A DNA stretch of 64,000 bases, taken from NCBI GenBank assembly GCA_019095985.1, contig CM032669.1:57373322-57437321 (forward strand), in the 5' to 3' direction. The stretch is from Streblospio benedicti. Taxonomy: Eukaryota; Annelida; Polychaeta; Spionida; Spionidae. The notes beneath the pieces were generated by a model. The model worked only from the letters and a program-made list of their open reading frames with translations. It was not told where the DNA came from and searched no databases. Shown here piece by piece: positions 25,411 through 36,689 of this stretch (the stretch's first letter is position 1; each line of letters begins with the position of its first letter). Both the position numbers and the translations under genes were made by a program.

Positions 25411-25518
25411 TGAGGCAAAATGGCTTTATCTATGTCACTGATTGTCATCCCGTACTTTTATTCATATTATTCCATCTATAGTGAGCAAAAAATGAATACA
25501 TGAATTTTAAAACCACAG

Positions 25519-26150
25519 ATATAGTGCAGAAAAATCCCTGAAGCACATCAAAGATAATAACCCTCGCGTCATTGACTCCATAAGAAATGCAGATGTTCTG
25601 ATTGTAGATGAAATATCAATGATATCGAAAAATGTTTTAGAAAAGGTGAGTTGTATTTGGCAAAACAATATGTAACACTTACTCAATGATTAAGAAGACT
25701 TAGTGTTAATGACAACAGTAGTTTACAAAAAGGTTAAATAGGAAAAACAAAAATGCATCAACGAGCACTTTATAACTGTAGTAGGAGGTCCTATGATGGA
25801 ATATATATATGATATAGGTCCATTATATTTAGAAAAAAATCTTGTTTCAGGTTGAGTACGTGTGCCAAAATATTCAGAACGACGCCATATTTGGTGGACC
25901 TCAAATCATTGGAGTTGGTGACTTCTTACAACTCCAACCAGTTCCCAATGCCTTGTATGGGGATGAAGGCGAACATTGCTTCAATAGTGACATTTTTCAG
26001 TTAATATTCCCACACTAAATTATTCTACATGAAATTGTTAGACAGAGTGATCGAAAATTTACAAAGATAATTCGTGAGCTAGCAGAAGGAAAGGTTTCTG
26101 CACAAAATGAAATCATTTTGAAAGAAACTCAAAACACAATATTACAAAAT
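25519..26150 (+). pseudogene. PIF1-type DNA helicase fragment with intron
   Basis: Exon 25519-25645 reads YSAEKSLKHIKDNNPRVIDS then ADVLIVDEISMIS, the DExx Walker B box of PIF1 helicases. A GTGAGT donor and a ttgtttcag acceptor bound an intron at 25646-25850, phase 0. Exon 25851 onward reads GGPQIIGVGDFLQLQPVPN (the GDxxQLxP motif), then FPH, one TAA stop, then HEIVRQSDRKFTKIIRELAE. The Walker A part is missing upstream and the frame ends at about 26150. PIF1-like helicases unwind DNA, but this copy is broken. C-terminal pieces of the same family lie at 31740 and 36690. Confidence 0.8.
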
Positions 26151-26211
26151 CCAGTGCATCTATATAACAATAATCATAATAACATAATAACATAATAGTC
26201 ATAATAACAGC

Positions 26212-26767
26212 CAATTTACCTCAATATCGAATTAAAAATGGTACCAGGCCATTTTCAGATGAGCTGTCACATTCATATACAATACTCAAACAATTAGAAA
26301 TGCTGTTAGAAGTCAATTCCCAAACATTTATTGTAGACATTGGCAAAAATTTACAACCAGAGATTGCAGATGAGTGGAGAAAATTCGCAATCGTAATGAA
26401 AACTAGTAAAGGAAAATATCCGGAGTTTTGTGATTTTGTTGATTTTGTGCAGAAGGAAGCAGACTATGCTATGGATGCTGTTTATGGTTATGATAGTTTC
26501 AAAAATAGCACAGTTGATAAAACCATGTTTTGCAATAATTTGACTAATCCACCTGTAGATAATGTTTGGCAGTCTTATTCTTCAAATCTACAATGTATTT
26601 TGTATGCTCAATCTCATAAATTAATGTACTGTAGTAAATTCAAATCTCTTATCATAATACTAAGAATTGTTACAAATCCACAGGGTGCTCAGTCCCAGGT
26701 TGTTCTAAAAAGCATAATAAATTCATTCACATTGTTAATGATTGATTTTTTATTAATTCTAATTTAA
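26212..26767 (+). mobile_element. BEL/Pao-like retrotransposon gag fossil
   Basis: The reading LPQYRIKNGTRPFSDELSHS, QPEIADEWRKFAIVMK and YPEFCDFVDFVQKEADYAMD resembles the Gag region of BEL/Pao LTR retrotransposons. Only this piece is present and no pol region follows, so it is a broken, internally deleted copy. A possible LTR starts about 45 bp downstream. Confidence 0.5.
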
Positions 26768-26810
26768 TTATCTTTTTTTTATTGAATCACATGATTCAAT
26801 GAGGTGGGAG

Positions 26811-27320
26811 TGTTGTCTCCACAAAGCTTACTTTTGCGGAGCATAATACAGTCATGTCATTTTGCCATTTGATACTGTAGAGTATCATTGGATTATACAT
26901 TTGTCCCTATTTGCTTATGTAAATAGTGCTTAAATCAACGTGTATTTGTGTTCAGTGTAAAAGATTAAGGCAAGGGGAAAAGAGGTAATAGGAGCATTAT
27001 TGATGTAGGTATCGTTTTTGTCTATTTTTAAAATCATTTAACATTTATATTGAATGTACATGTATTTGTAGCATGTATTGTTAAGTTCTGTATATATTTC
27101 TTTTATAGTTATTACCAGTAAAGTATTATCTTCTGAGTAAATAAACTTTTGCTCCAAGGCCATTAATGTGTGTTTAAGTATGTGTGTTTAATTGTGCAAA
27201 AAGCAAATGTGTGAGCTAACTATTTTGTTCTTATGTAACGTATTGTATATTACTGTGTGTTGCGTGCTCACTGACTATTATTAAAATTATGTATTATATG
27301 AATAAAGAAAAAAAAAAGAC
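26811..27320 (+). mobile_element. Possible LTR following the BEL/Pao-like fossil
   Basis: A purine-rich tract (gaggtgggag) is followed directly by TGTTGTCTCC, as a polypurine tract and LTR start would be. An AATAAA lies at about 27139 and another near 27300. The right end is not defined and there is no second LTR to compare, so this is tentative. Apart from this I see no gene between 26768 and 27330. Confidence 0.3.
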
Positions 27321-27527
27321 GACGGAAGCGGCAAATGATCCTGGAATACAGACAGGTAAGCTAAATTTTATCTTAATTTATTTCATTTTCACTGGACCAT
27401 TAGTTAAACAATGCACGTGCATCCACATGTTCCCTAATTAAAATTGAAAGCCAGTTTTCATTCAGAAAGGATGTACATGCAAAGTTCAGATAGTTCTTAT
27501 TCATATTGTTTTTTCCATTGAACACTA

Positions 27528-27554
27528 CTCCGTTGTTGGGGAGATTTACTGTAT
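27528..27554. mobile_element. Orphan end of a CAGTAAA-type MITE
   Basis: The 25 bases ctccgttgttggggagatttactg plus TA match the right end of the element at 22487-23168. I do not find its left partner, so it is a truncated or rearranged copy. Confidence 0.6.
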
Positions 27555-27559
27555 ACTCA

Positions 27560-27795
27560 ATCACTTTTCTATTTTGGTGGGCGACCCTGGGTGTGGGAAA
27601 TCTCCAGTCTTTAACAAATTTATTGAGCCTGTGGTAAATGTGATGAAGGTAGAATATCGGTTAGACATTTTATATGAAAATTATTCGTCCGCTGGCATTA
27701 GTAGGTAGTTAGGCAAAAACAAGGGTTATGGGGCAATAATTATCGATGAGGGAGGTAAATTTTTCAAAAACATAGCCCCCAAAAAAATCTAACCA
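27560..27795 (+). pseudogene. P-loop ATPase fragment (DUF3987/primase-helicase-like)
   Basis: The frame reads ILVGDPGCGKSPVFNKFIEP, with the Walker A box GDPGCGKS, then LYENYSSAGIS, a TAG, and KGYGAIIIDEGGKFFKNI, with a Walker B-like IIIDEGG. The SPxFN pattern after the P-loop resembles DUF3987-type ATPases of mobile elements. It is cut on the left by the MITE end and has an in-frame stop, so it is a relic. Family assignment is tentative. Confidence 0.55.
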
Positions 27796-28122
27796 AGAGG
27801 GGGAGCTGCAAAACTTGTGTAGGCTCTTGAAATCTGTCACCTTAACTGATGAAGACTGCACACAAATTAGGACATCCATGAGCATATGCTTCTTCATACA
27901 ACCAAAGCCACTATATACAGACTACAGAGCTACTAAACCTTATTGCTAAATTACACTAGTCTATACTATACATAACTTCATTCCACTATCATTCCACTGC
28001 TGAATCAACAGTTGACTAATTGCCGTTGACAATTGCCTAATTTGTGATAATTTATTGTAGATTGTGGTACTGGATTGTTGGACTGAGTGATTTTTGTTCA
28101 TGTGAAACCCTTTAAAGCCACA

Positions 28123-28251
28123 ATGGCAGCAAAAATACTATCTGAAGAACACTTGGCTAGAAAGTATCCGAGTAATGCTGTCGCAAACATCTTCAAAATC
28201 ATTTATGCGCTGCACGAAGACACCATGACATATTCTGACACCAGAACTAAG
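28123..28251 (+). CDS. Candidate first exon, unknown protein
   Basis: An ATG opens MAAKILSEEHLARKYPSNAV and runs 43 codons to a GTATGC donor. The context caATGG is acceptable. I do not recognise the protein and find no clear next exon. Confidence 0.35.
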
Positions 28252-28680
28252 GTATGCTTCATCTCTCCTTCCATTCTCACAATAACACCTACTAGAACAG
28301 TAAGATTATAGGTCTTATATCTGGTAATGGCTGATGTGACTGTGCTATATTTTTGTGCTCTTCAAATGTGACAATTTTCTTCTATATGCATTTGTGAATA
28401 TTTTTTTGATACTTATATATGTGAATATACAGTGATCATTGTTCAAGTGTTGGAAATGAAGTAGAAAACATTAAAAGAAGATATCAGCTATTTTTTTACA
28501 TGCATATTATTCCGCTGAAAATTCAAGCAGACAACATTATATAGTATAACGGCCCAGCTGTCTTGCCTTCACAGTCTTAATCGGTTGAAAGCATATTCAT
28601 CACGTCCGTTTAGTTGTACTTATATTTGGCACATTTATTGACATACATTTTATTTGCGTGGTGAAATCTAACACGGTTTT

Positions 28681-29580
28681 ATGAATACACAAACCACCAT
28701 TGAGTCTTATATGCGCCCCATAATCAAGACACCTGCTTCAAGTGATTCTGAGAACATGCCAGACGAGAAAAAGTTGTGTGAGGGTACAACGATTAGAGAA
28801 AATAATATAGACAATATGGACGACGCAGGAGGAATTAGTAGTGCACCTGTGAATGGAGCTAATGTGGAGTTTGATAAAATGATTGATAAATTAACTTGTC
28901 ATCTTACTAAGATCACAAACTCTATGGAAGAGAGAATCAGTACTCAAATTGCTACATCCATAAAAGCTGCCATTGCTGCAGAGGTAGCAATAGCAATGCA
29001 ATCGGCTAGGGATGAATTCACAACAGAGATTAAAGCACTCAAGGATAGAGTACAACTTGTAGAAAATCAGCCAGTTCAGGAAATAAATTATGCTGTGGCA
29101 CCTACAAACAGTATGGATAATGTTGTCTATATCAGTGGTATACAGGCTAGTGATCATGAAAACATTTTTAATAAAGCTAAATCAGTGATTAAGGATGGGT
29201 GCAAAGTGAAAGATGTGAAAGTGACCACTGCAGACAGGAAAAGAGGATATAAGACCTGGTGTTGTACTTGTGACTGTTGAAAATAAGGACCAAGTGGATA
29301 TCATCCTGAAAGGATGTAAGAACCTGAAAGAAAGTACCACATACAAACGAGTGTACATTGAAAGGCACGTGGGCAAAGATATGAGAGCCATGAGAGCAAA
29401 TGCACGCATGTTGCTCAAAGCAGTGGCAAAGATAAAAAGTATGGCTATAACGGTGCTTACTTGGTGAAAAAGAGCAACATATATAGGATGTTCGCCCTTG
29501 CACTGTAGGAATCTGGAACGAGGCCAGCAAGCAGGTGGTGAAGAAAGAGCTTCTAAAGCCGTTTAACACCGAGGAGACAG
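28681..29580 (+). mobile_element. LINE ORF1 (L1/Tx1-type) with coiled coil and RRM-like part
   Basis: An ATG frame of 199 codons opens MNTQTTIESYMRP. A helical, coiled-coil-like stretch follows (residues ~60-130, MIDKLTCHLTKITNSMEERI), then an RRM-like part (NVVYISGIQASDHENIF). After a frame change near 29250 it continues PGVVLVTVENKDQVDIILKG and KRVYIERHVGKDMRAMRANA, as in L1/Tx1 ORF1 proteins that bind the LINE RNA. Another shift lies near 29430. No ORF2 follows; the sequence runs into the duplicated block at 29578. QTTIESYM near the start resembles a PCNA-binding PIP box. Confidence 0.75.
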
Positions 29581-29804
29581 TAAAGGTAAGAAGTATGAAA
29601 ATGATATATTTATTTATTTATTTAAGTCTCAAATTAAAATATGTAAGTAAACATGTATTCTACAAACATTAAAATCAGATATTACATATTTCAACTACTC
29701 AGGTAATCGGCCCTCATTGGACATTCCCTGATCCCAGGGTTCGAGCAGCAGGGAACACAATAATGCCCCTTTTACTATATCTAAGTCTCATGTTTCTTAT
29801 TTAG

Positions 29805-29855
29805 GTTTATAATATTGTACAAGCCACAAAGCCGACATATTCCAAGCAATAAATG
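29805..29855 (+). pseudogene. 51-bp exon-like piece, copy A
   Basis: It is bounded by an acceptor (ttcttatttag) and a GTAAGT donor. In copy B (34080-34130) the same piece is open as AYNIVQATKPTYSKQYM; here it has a TAA. It may be an exon of an unknown host gene copied along with the block. Confidence 0.4.
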
Positions 29856-29882
29856 GTAAGTTACACTACTTCTGTGTAGCTA

Positions 29883-30419
29883 TGACAGGTCAAGTGATGT
29901 CAATACACACTCCTTGACCAGCGAGATGTCCAGTGTCCTTCACCTTTAGATTGGACATCACGTTGACCACAGTCTGACCATGTCCGTTTGCACATAGTCC
30001 ACCCCTGATCCATGATAGACTGCACGTACACCACCAGGAGCCGGCGCTATAAAAGCTGGCAGCAAACAGCGCTCGGGGCTCACTTGTTCTTGACAACTGA
30101 TCTATGATCCTGACTCTGCTCTTCATTCTGACTTCATCTACTGTTGCCGACTACGCTTGCCCCTCGATCCCTATCTTGACCACGACCACGACCTCGCTAT
30201 TACTCCCTGATGTGATTCACGTTGCTGACTAACACCTGCCTTCTCGACCATGACACTGACCACCTTAGATTTACCCCGGGAACAGCCGTGACTAGGAAGG
30301 AGACCTAAATAACCTATGTTTGATAGTCAATAAAGAGCTGAATAAAACTAGTATTTTGTCACTGTCCTCGCACACAAAACTCGCATCTCTCATCCCTGAA
30401 AACAAGACACCTGCTACAT
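29883..30419 (+). mobile_element. Solo-LTR-like segment, copy A
   Basis: The segment starts TGACAGG, ends near CTACAT and is flanked by TAGCTA on both sides (29877-29882 and 30420-30425). It contains a TATA box (ctataaaag, about 30046-30054) and an AATAAA at about 30333. These suggest a single LTR of an LTR retrotransposon whose interior is gone; the superfamily is unresolved and the exact ends uncertain by a base or two. The same segment is in copy B, so it is older than the duplication. Confidence 0.45.
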
Positions 30420-30572
30420 TAGCTATAAAAGGCTTATATGTAGTTCATTAGTATAACATGCGGACTTGTGTTTTTACAGATAATTCATTGCAACCTGGCA
30501 CGCTGACTGCAAAGCTAGGCCAGGGGAAAGTAGAGAGCTACATCAAGAAGGGAAGATCGATCTATCATTCAT

Positions 30573-31510
30573 ATGTCCCGACGACAGCCACCTTGGTACT
30601 GCCAATGTCATCCGACAGAATCTCTGTTTGAGGGCCTGCAGGAGAACTGTGGACTCCAGATTGAAAGCTGCACGAATCCATGGAAGAATGGCTGCTCAGA
30701 AAGAGAGGCTAACAGCACACATGCAGCAACGTCTGGCCTTTGCGCAGGTATTTTCACTTGTTATTGTAATTTTAAAGAATGATATGTAACATACGACTGG
30801 ATCACCCATATTTCCATAGGAACAGAAATAAATAAAACAATATATCTGATAGTTTTTATCACTGATGTATAATGTATGCCTACTGTTTGATTCATTTCAG
30901 AACCACCTCAACTGAACTGTGCAGCAATGGGGGACTTGATTTTCTTGGACCAAAAGACCTTTTAAGTAGGGAAAAATGGTCGAGTTCATGTACGAAGACC
31001 AATTGGTCACCTACTGGATTGCCACTACATGGTGGAAAGTGTGCACAGTGGACGCTTTAGTGTTTCTGTCTGGGTTTGCATGAGCTAACATGGTGGGATG
31101 GCTTTAGTAAGCATTAATGGCAACTTAAATTCAGAAAAGTACATTGAAATACTTGACAATACAATGATGCCTGCTGCGCATCAATGTTTTGGTCCCCATT
31201 TTATATACCAGCATGATCGCAGCCCAATTCACATGTCCAGGGCTGTGACAATCATATTGATAATGTCCTTCAATTTCAAATGCTCCTATGGCTTCCCAAA
31301 GGACCTGAAATTAATCCCATTGAAAATTGTTGGTCGGAATTAGTCAACATTGTGAAGGACCAATCCCGTTGCTGCCACCCAAAATGGAGCTGTGGCGACA
31401 AATTCAAGGCACATGGAGAACATTCTGCCAGCGCCAGCAGTACTGAGCTAATTTGATTGACTCCATGCCTCGTAGGATGGCTGAAGTTGTGCGTGAGTGA
31501 GGATTTTGGA
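30573..31510 (+). pseudogene. Tc1/mariner transposase remnant with intron, copy A
   Basis: In pieces this reads SRLKAARIHGRMAAQKERLT (the linker region), then an intron at 30747-30900 with GT and ttcatttcag ends, then IFSDQKTF-type sequence and GNLNSEKYIEILDNTMMPAA, QCFGPHFIYQHDRSPIHMSR (DDE Asp region), EINPIENCW-like and ELWRQIQGTWRTFCQRQQY. These are Tc1 transposase hallmarks. Frame changes and stops are many. A short intron in a Tc1 transposase is unusual. Confidence 0.75.
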
Positions 31511-31514
31511 GCCA

Positions 31515-31735
31515 TTACTAATTATTTTTACATAATTATTATGTATTTGTAATTATGTTCATACAATTTTTCCATAAAATCTCTATGTGTTACTATCATG
31601 TTTCATCATACTTTATATTTTCATGTTTACATGATTATGTATTTATAATTAACATACTATTTTACATAAAATCTCTTTAGGTATTTCTATTATATTTCAT
31701 ACTTCATATTTTTATGCTTACAGTAAATGCTTACA
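31515..31735. repeat. AT-rich imperfect tandem repeat
   Basis: Two diverged units (about 31525-31625 and 31626-31725) share catttttac/tttacataaaatctct, tattatgtttcat and catgtttaca-like sequence. This may be the noncoding end of the Tc1 element. Confidence 0.5.
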
Positions 31736-31739
31736 GTTA

Positions 31740-33075
31740 AAATACCACAATATACATTTGAAAAATACTCTCCCCAACAAAACTAAATAATTGCCACTAG
31801 AAAACAATATCCCATTATCCAATTATATGCCATAACAATACACAAATGACAGGGTTTAACCTTGCAAGAAGCAGTTGTGCATTGCACAGATATTAGTGTA
31901 CCTGGTTTATTAGGAGTGGCAATTAGTCGAGTCCGTGAACTCAAAAACATCAAAGTTCTAAACTTTACCCCTAACAAAGCTCCACCTACTGACCCAAAGA
32001 TTACAACTTTTTTGGAAACAAACAGATCACATCCTTATGACATCAGTATACAATGTTGTAGCAATAACTTTGTTGCTGACATCTTTGCTGCTTTGGATGA
32101 TGAGGATGGTGATACCATTTCCATAGAATCTTTTCATCAGCTTCAATCAATCAGTACAGAGGAAGCTGAGAGCACACACTGAAGCCAAATATTGAAATAG
32201 AACAAAACTTAGAATTTATTGATTACATAGACCAGATTTCAACAGATGCTAACAAAGTTTGTCCATTCATAAATAATTAGAGAAAATCATGGAGAAACAA
32301 TACAGTGAAATTAAAAAGAAGAGGAAATGACTCTTGACCAATTGTGCACATTTGATCAGGCCATCAAAAAATATTCTTTCTCTTCAGGTTTTACAGAAAT
32401 GTTATCAACAAGTTTACCACCACATCATTGTAGGAATCTTGTGGGGGGCCTTTTATTACTTCAACTTAGAAAAGATTTTAAAAAGAAAAAAGTAATTGCG
32501 AAGACGGATCACAGCAATGCATTTAATACAATACCCAATGCAGGAAAAGTGAGATATATTGGTGGTCATATTATCTATACAATAAAAAATCTCTATTCAA
32601 AACTATCATCCGAAATTTCAACACACACAGGGAATACTAATGTTCAAATAAAATTGAAATTGATACAGCAAATATCACCAACACAAGATGAAATAGTTAA
32701 GGAAACAAAATTCCCTTCATCCCTCACAGAAATGTTAGACAAAAATACAACTGGTGGACTGAATCATATTTCTGACAATTTATACATGTTTTTCTTAAGA
32801 TTGGAGAATGAGAAGCATAGCGTTCAGATGGCAAATGCACCTATTTATAGCGACGCGCCATCAACAATTTTAGATAGTATTGTACAAAACCAAATCTTAT
32901 ATAAATGTTTTATAGAGTGCTTCAACATCCCTGACGTACAATCACAAATGGCAAATACTGATTCAAACACTTGATTAATCTATACTGAAATATGTAAATG
33001 TTATATATCAATATCGAATAGGGAGTATACAAAAAGATTACAAGAACAAGGCCACATTAAAAAATTGAAAAAATT
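31740..33075 (+). pseudogene. PIF1 helicase C-terminal part plus tail, unit 1
   Basis: The reading AITIHK-QGLTLQEAVVHC and DISVPGLLGVAISRVRELKN is the last helicase motif of PIF1 proteins. It goes on as a long tail: NRSHPYDISIQCCSNNFVAD, CTFDQAIKKYSFSSGFTEML, GKVRYIGGHIIYTIKN, CFIECFNIPDVQSQMANTD. A stop follows 32182 and others are scattered, so it is dead. The tail is the same as in unit 2 at 36690-38140. I know this tail type from uncharacterised invertebrate proteins, not from a named family. Confidence 0.75.
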
Positions 33076-33852
33076 GAAAAAACAAACGAAAAGTAACCTA
33101 ATTCCTGATTTAACGTTGTGTTCTGCTTTTCATAGGTAGCTGGTTTGTTTGTTAATACAACTAATGTAAAGGTTTTTTTTTCGGAACGGTATTTTTCTTA
33201 CAAAGAACATTTTCAATTTTGGGAATAAATCAATAATTAAATTGTAAACTTATAAAATCTAAGTAAGGATGTGTGGTTTGTGCTATCAATTTAGTGGAGA
33301 ATGTACCTCGTTTCCACGTAGGTATTGATGTATTTCATCACAGCTCGAAAGGCAAGATCGTCAGCAAACTGAATTACTGTTCTGGTTTTTCTTTGAAAAT
33401 GTTATATTGATGGTTGATTTGATTTGAACATTATTTTTGTAGGTACATCTACGAGTAAACGAGTATTGAAAAAAGATTTTTTTTTACTTTCATTTTAAAT
33501 CGTTGCAATTTTTCAGGCCATGCAGTTTTATATAATGCATATTTTCCTTTAGATTTTATATGGGACATGGACTATGAACATATATTATTGTCCATCACTA
33601 TTTAATGTCACACGTTCTCTGATTTGTGTTATAAGCTTAGCATGAAAAAGTGCGAACTGAGTCTGCAAATCTTTGGCCATGCTCGGATTGATCACCTGAC
33701 CTAATTTCAATCCTGGGGTTAAAAGGCCTGTGATTGGTCATATTTTAATGAGCAAAAGTTATGCTTCCGAGGTCTGTTGACATCTGATACTCAGAGTGAG
33801 TAATGACTGCTGTGTTTTACAGCCCCCCACGGTGCGGCCTTCGTGCCTGTGA
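33076..33852. other. Spacer between the two duplicated units
   Basis: AT-rich, with no recognisable gene. Near the right end, tgtgttttacag is an acceptor-like site followed by a 38-bp open piece (PHGAAFVPVTVK) and a GTAAGA donor at 33861, which would be an upstream exon for copy B. Confidence 0.4.
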
Positions 33853-34157
33853 CGGTAAAGGTAAGAAGTATGAAAATGATATATTTATTTATTTATTTAA
33901 GTCTCAAATTAAAATATGTAAGTAAACATGTATTCTACAAACATTAAAATCAGATATTACATATTTCAACTACTCAGGTAATCGGCCCTCATTGGACATT
34001 CCCTGATCCCAGGGTTCCACCAGCTGGGATCACAATAATGCCCCTTTTACTATATCTAAGGCTCATGTTTCTTATTTAGGCTTATAATATTGTACAAGCC
34101 ACAAAGCCGACATATTCCAAGCAATATATGGTAAGTTACACTACTTCTGTGTAGCTA

Positions 34158-34700
34158 TGACAGGTCAAGTGATGTCAACACACACTCCTTGAGCAGCGAG
34201 ATGTCCAGTGTCCTTCACCTTTAGATTGGACATCACATTTACCACAGTCTGACCTTGTCCGTTTGCACATAGTCCACCCCTGATCCATGGTAGACTGCAC
34301 GTACACCACCAGGAGCCGGCGCTATAAAAGCTGGCAGCAAACAGCGCTCGGGGCTCACTTGTTCTTTGACAACTGATCTATGATCCTGACTCTGCTCTTC
34401 ATTCTGACCACCTCTACCGTTGCCGACCACGCTTGCCCCTCGATCCCGATCTCGACCACGACTACGACCTCACTATTACTCCCTGATGTGATCCACGTTG
34501 CCGACTACGCCTGCCTTCTCGACCATGACACTGACCACCTTAGATCTACCCCGGGAACAGCCATGACTAGGAAGGAGACTATGTAAATAGCCTACTATAT
34601 TCCCACTGTAATACGTATATTAAATAACCTATGTTTGACAGTCACTGTCCTCGCACACGAAACTCGCATCTCATCCCCAAAAACAAGAAACCTGCTGCAT
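34158..34700 (+). mobile_element. Solo-LTR-like segment, copy B
   Basis: Duplicate of the segment at 29883-30419, with the same flanking TAGCTA (34152-34157 and 34701-34706) and the same TATA box (ctataaaag, about 34321-34329). A short ORF from 34380 (MILTLLFILTTSTVADHAC) looks like a signal peptide but is low complexity and probably not a gene. Confidence 0.45.
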
Positions 34701-34851
34701 TAGCTATAAAAGGCTTATATGTAGTTAATTAGTATAACATGCCGACTTGTGTTTTTACAGATAATTCATTGCAACCTGGCACGTTGACTGCAAAGCTAGG
34801 CCCGGGGAAAGTAGAGCCACATCAAGAAGGGAAGATCGATCTATCATTCAT

Positions 34852-35491
34852 ATGTCCCGACGACAGCCAATTGGTACTGCCAATGTCATCCGACAGAATC
34901 TCTGTTTGAGGGCCTGCAGGAGAACTGTGGACTCCAGATTGAAAGCTGCACGAATCCATGGAAGAATGGCTGCTCAGAAAGAGAGGCTAACAGCACACAT
35001 GCAGCAACGTCTGGCCTTTGCGCAGGTATTTTCACTTGTTATTGTAAATTTAAAGAATGATATATAACATACGACTGGATCACCCATATTTCCATAGGAA
35101 CAGAACTAAATAAAACAATATATCTGATAGTTTATATCACTGTGTATAATGTATGCCTACTGTTTGATTCATTTCAGAACCACCTCAACTGAACTGTGCA
35201 GCATTGGGGGACTTGATTTTCTCTGACCAAAAGACCTTTTAAGTAGGGAAAAATGGCAGAGTTTATGTATGAAGACCAATTGGTCACCTATTGGATTGCC
35301 ACTACATGGTGGAAAGTGTGCACAGTGGACGCTTTAGTGTTTCTGTCTGGGGCTGTATGAGCCAACATGGTGGGATGGCTTTAGTAAGCATTAATGGCAA
35401 CTTAATTCAGAAAAGTACATTGAAATACTTGACAATACAATGATGCCTGCTGCGCATCAATGTTTTGGTCCGCATTTTATATACCAGCATT
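34852..35491 (+). pseudogene. Tc1/mariner transposase remnant with intron, copy B
   Basis: In one frame 34852-35025 reads IGTANVIRQNLCLRACRRTV and DSRLKAARIHGRMAAQKERL, better preserved than copy A. The intron is 35026-35177 (GT, ttcatttcag). Downstream WGTLIFSDQKTF and GNLIQKSTLKYLTI-type frames are shifted. The 3' half, including the last DDE residues, has been lost at the LINE junction. Confidence 0.75.
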
Positions 35492-36190
35492 AGCTTGGAA
35501 GATGTAAAGGATCAAGTTGCATCATTGGATGTGTCAAAATCATATGGTCCAGATGAAATATCTCCTAGGTTTATTAAGGAAGGAGGTTAAATGTAAATTA
35601 AGGCATTACATCGACTTCTTCTAATGTCACTAAGTCTATGTAAGGTATCATTAATTTGGAAAAAAAGCTAATGTAGTAATGATACATAAGAAAGAATGTA
35701 AATGCATAGTAACTAACTACAACCCTGTGTCGTCACTCTTGAGTGTAGTGGCAAAGATACTTGAAAGAATAGTGTTTAAATATGTCTTTAATTTCTTTAG
35801 AGACAATTTTATTATCTCTATCTATCAATATGGATTTTTGCCAGGCACATCCACTATAACACAATTACTTGAAGTGTACAACTCATTTTGTACAGCTGTG
35901 GATCGAGGAAAGGAGATAAGAGTTGTCTTCCTTGATATCCCAAAAGCATTTGATAAAGTGTGGGGGAAAGGCCTACTGGCCAAGCTCAGAAAAAGTGGAA
36001 TTCAAGGATTTGGTCTCGGACTATCTTTCTGAAAGAATGCAGAGTTGTAGTGAATGGCCAAACCTCTGAATGGGATTGTACAGAGGCAGGAGTGTCACAA
36101 GGGTCTGTACTGGGGCCACTTTTATTTCTAATATATATTGATGATGTGACACATGCAGTAAGGCATGCCAATATTGGATTCTTTCTGAGG
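35492..36190 (+). mobile_element. CR1/jockey-type LINE fragment
   Basis: In pieces it reads LDVSKSYGPDEISPRFIKEG, SSLLSVVAKILERIVFKYVF, YQYGFLPGTSTITQLLEVY, VFLDIPKAFDKVWGKGLLAK and GVSQGSVLGPLLFLIYIDDV. This is the RT core of a CR1/jockey-type LINE, truncated at both sides and frame-shifted near 35590, 35650 and 36010. It replaces the end of the Tc1 transposase in unit 2. Confidence 0.85.
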
Positions 36191-36660
36191 CAGGGAGCGG
36201 GTCTGTCTACTGGTCAATACAAGACATACAAACAGGGCCGTAGCCAGTGGGGTGCCATGGGTGCATGTGCACCCCCCTTAAAAAACAAAAAAACAAAAAC
36301 AATTTCCTATGTAGAATAATTCCATACATATATTAAAATATACCCACACAGAAAGAAATTTCTCCTTGCAAATCAATACCCACCATGAACCAGAGTATAA
36401 ACAGAAACCCACAATATTAAATAGTACTACCTTACAATATACTGTTAAAGTCTTCAAAAATGGCTCTGATGAATGCTATGCATGAAACAAATTTGTAAGC
36501 AAATAAATTTGATGAAGCTATATATCACTTTTTACAATTCTCAATACATAATTCAAGATAGTGCTCAACGTTTGGAGCTTTAATAATTATAGTAAAACTA
36601 TGTTAATCAAGTATAGACACAGGTGATGCAAGAGTGTTTGATAGATATTCATGTCCCAAA
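36191..36660. other. Repeat-derived spacer in unit 2
   Basis: It starts with a gggccgtagccagtggggtg motif and a C run (cacccccctt), the look of a dispersed transposon end. The rest is AT-rich. No gene seen. Confidence 0.4.
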
Positions 36661-36689
36661 CACCTCCTTCTTTCTGTAAGTACTTACAG

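Larger units (their letters stand above)
29578..31214. repeat. Segmental duplication, copy A
   Basis: This block is nearly identical to 33853-35491, at an offset of about 4.27 kb. It holds, in order, a splice-donor-like gtaaaggtaag, a 51-bp exon-like piece, an LTR-like segment and a Tc1-type transposase with a small intron. The similarity ends inside the transposase at ttatataccagcat. Confidence 0.9.
33853..35491. repeat. Segmental duplication, copy B
   Basis: Nearly identical partner of 29578-31214. Here the block is cut at ttatataccagcat by a CR1/jockey-type LINE fragment in place of the rest of the Tc1 transposase. Small indels and a few percent of changes separate the copies, so the duplication is fairly recent. 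Confidence 0.9.

Noticed and set aside
34380-34586. Signal-peptide-like ORF in the LTR-like segment
   Set aside because: In copy A the same frame is interrupted, the sequence is Thr-rich and low complexity, and it lies where an LTR transcript leader would be.
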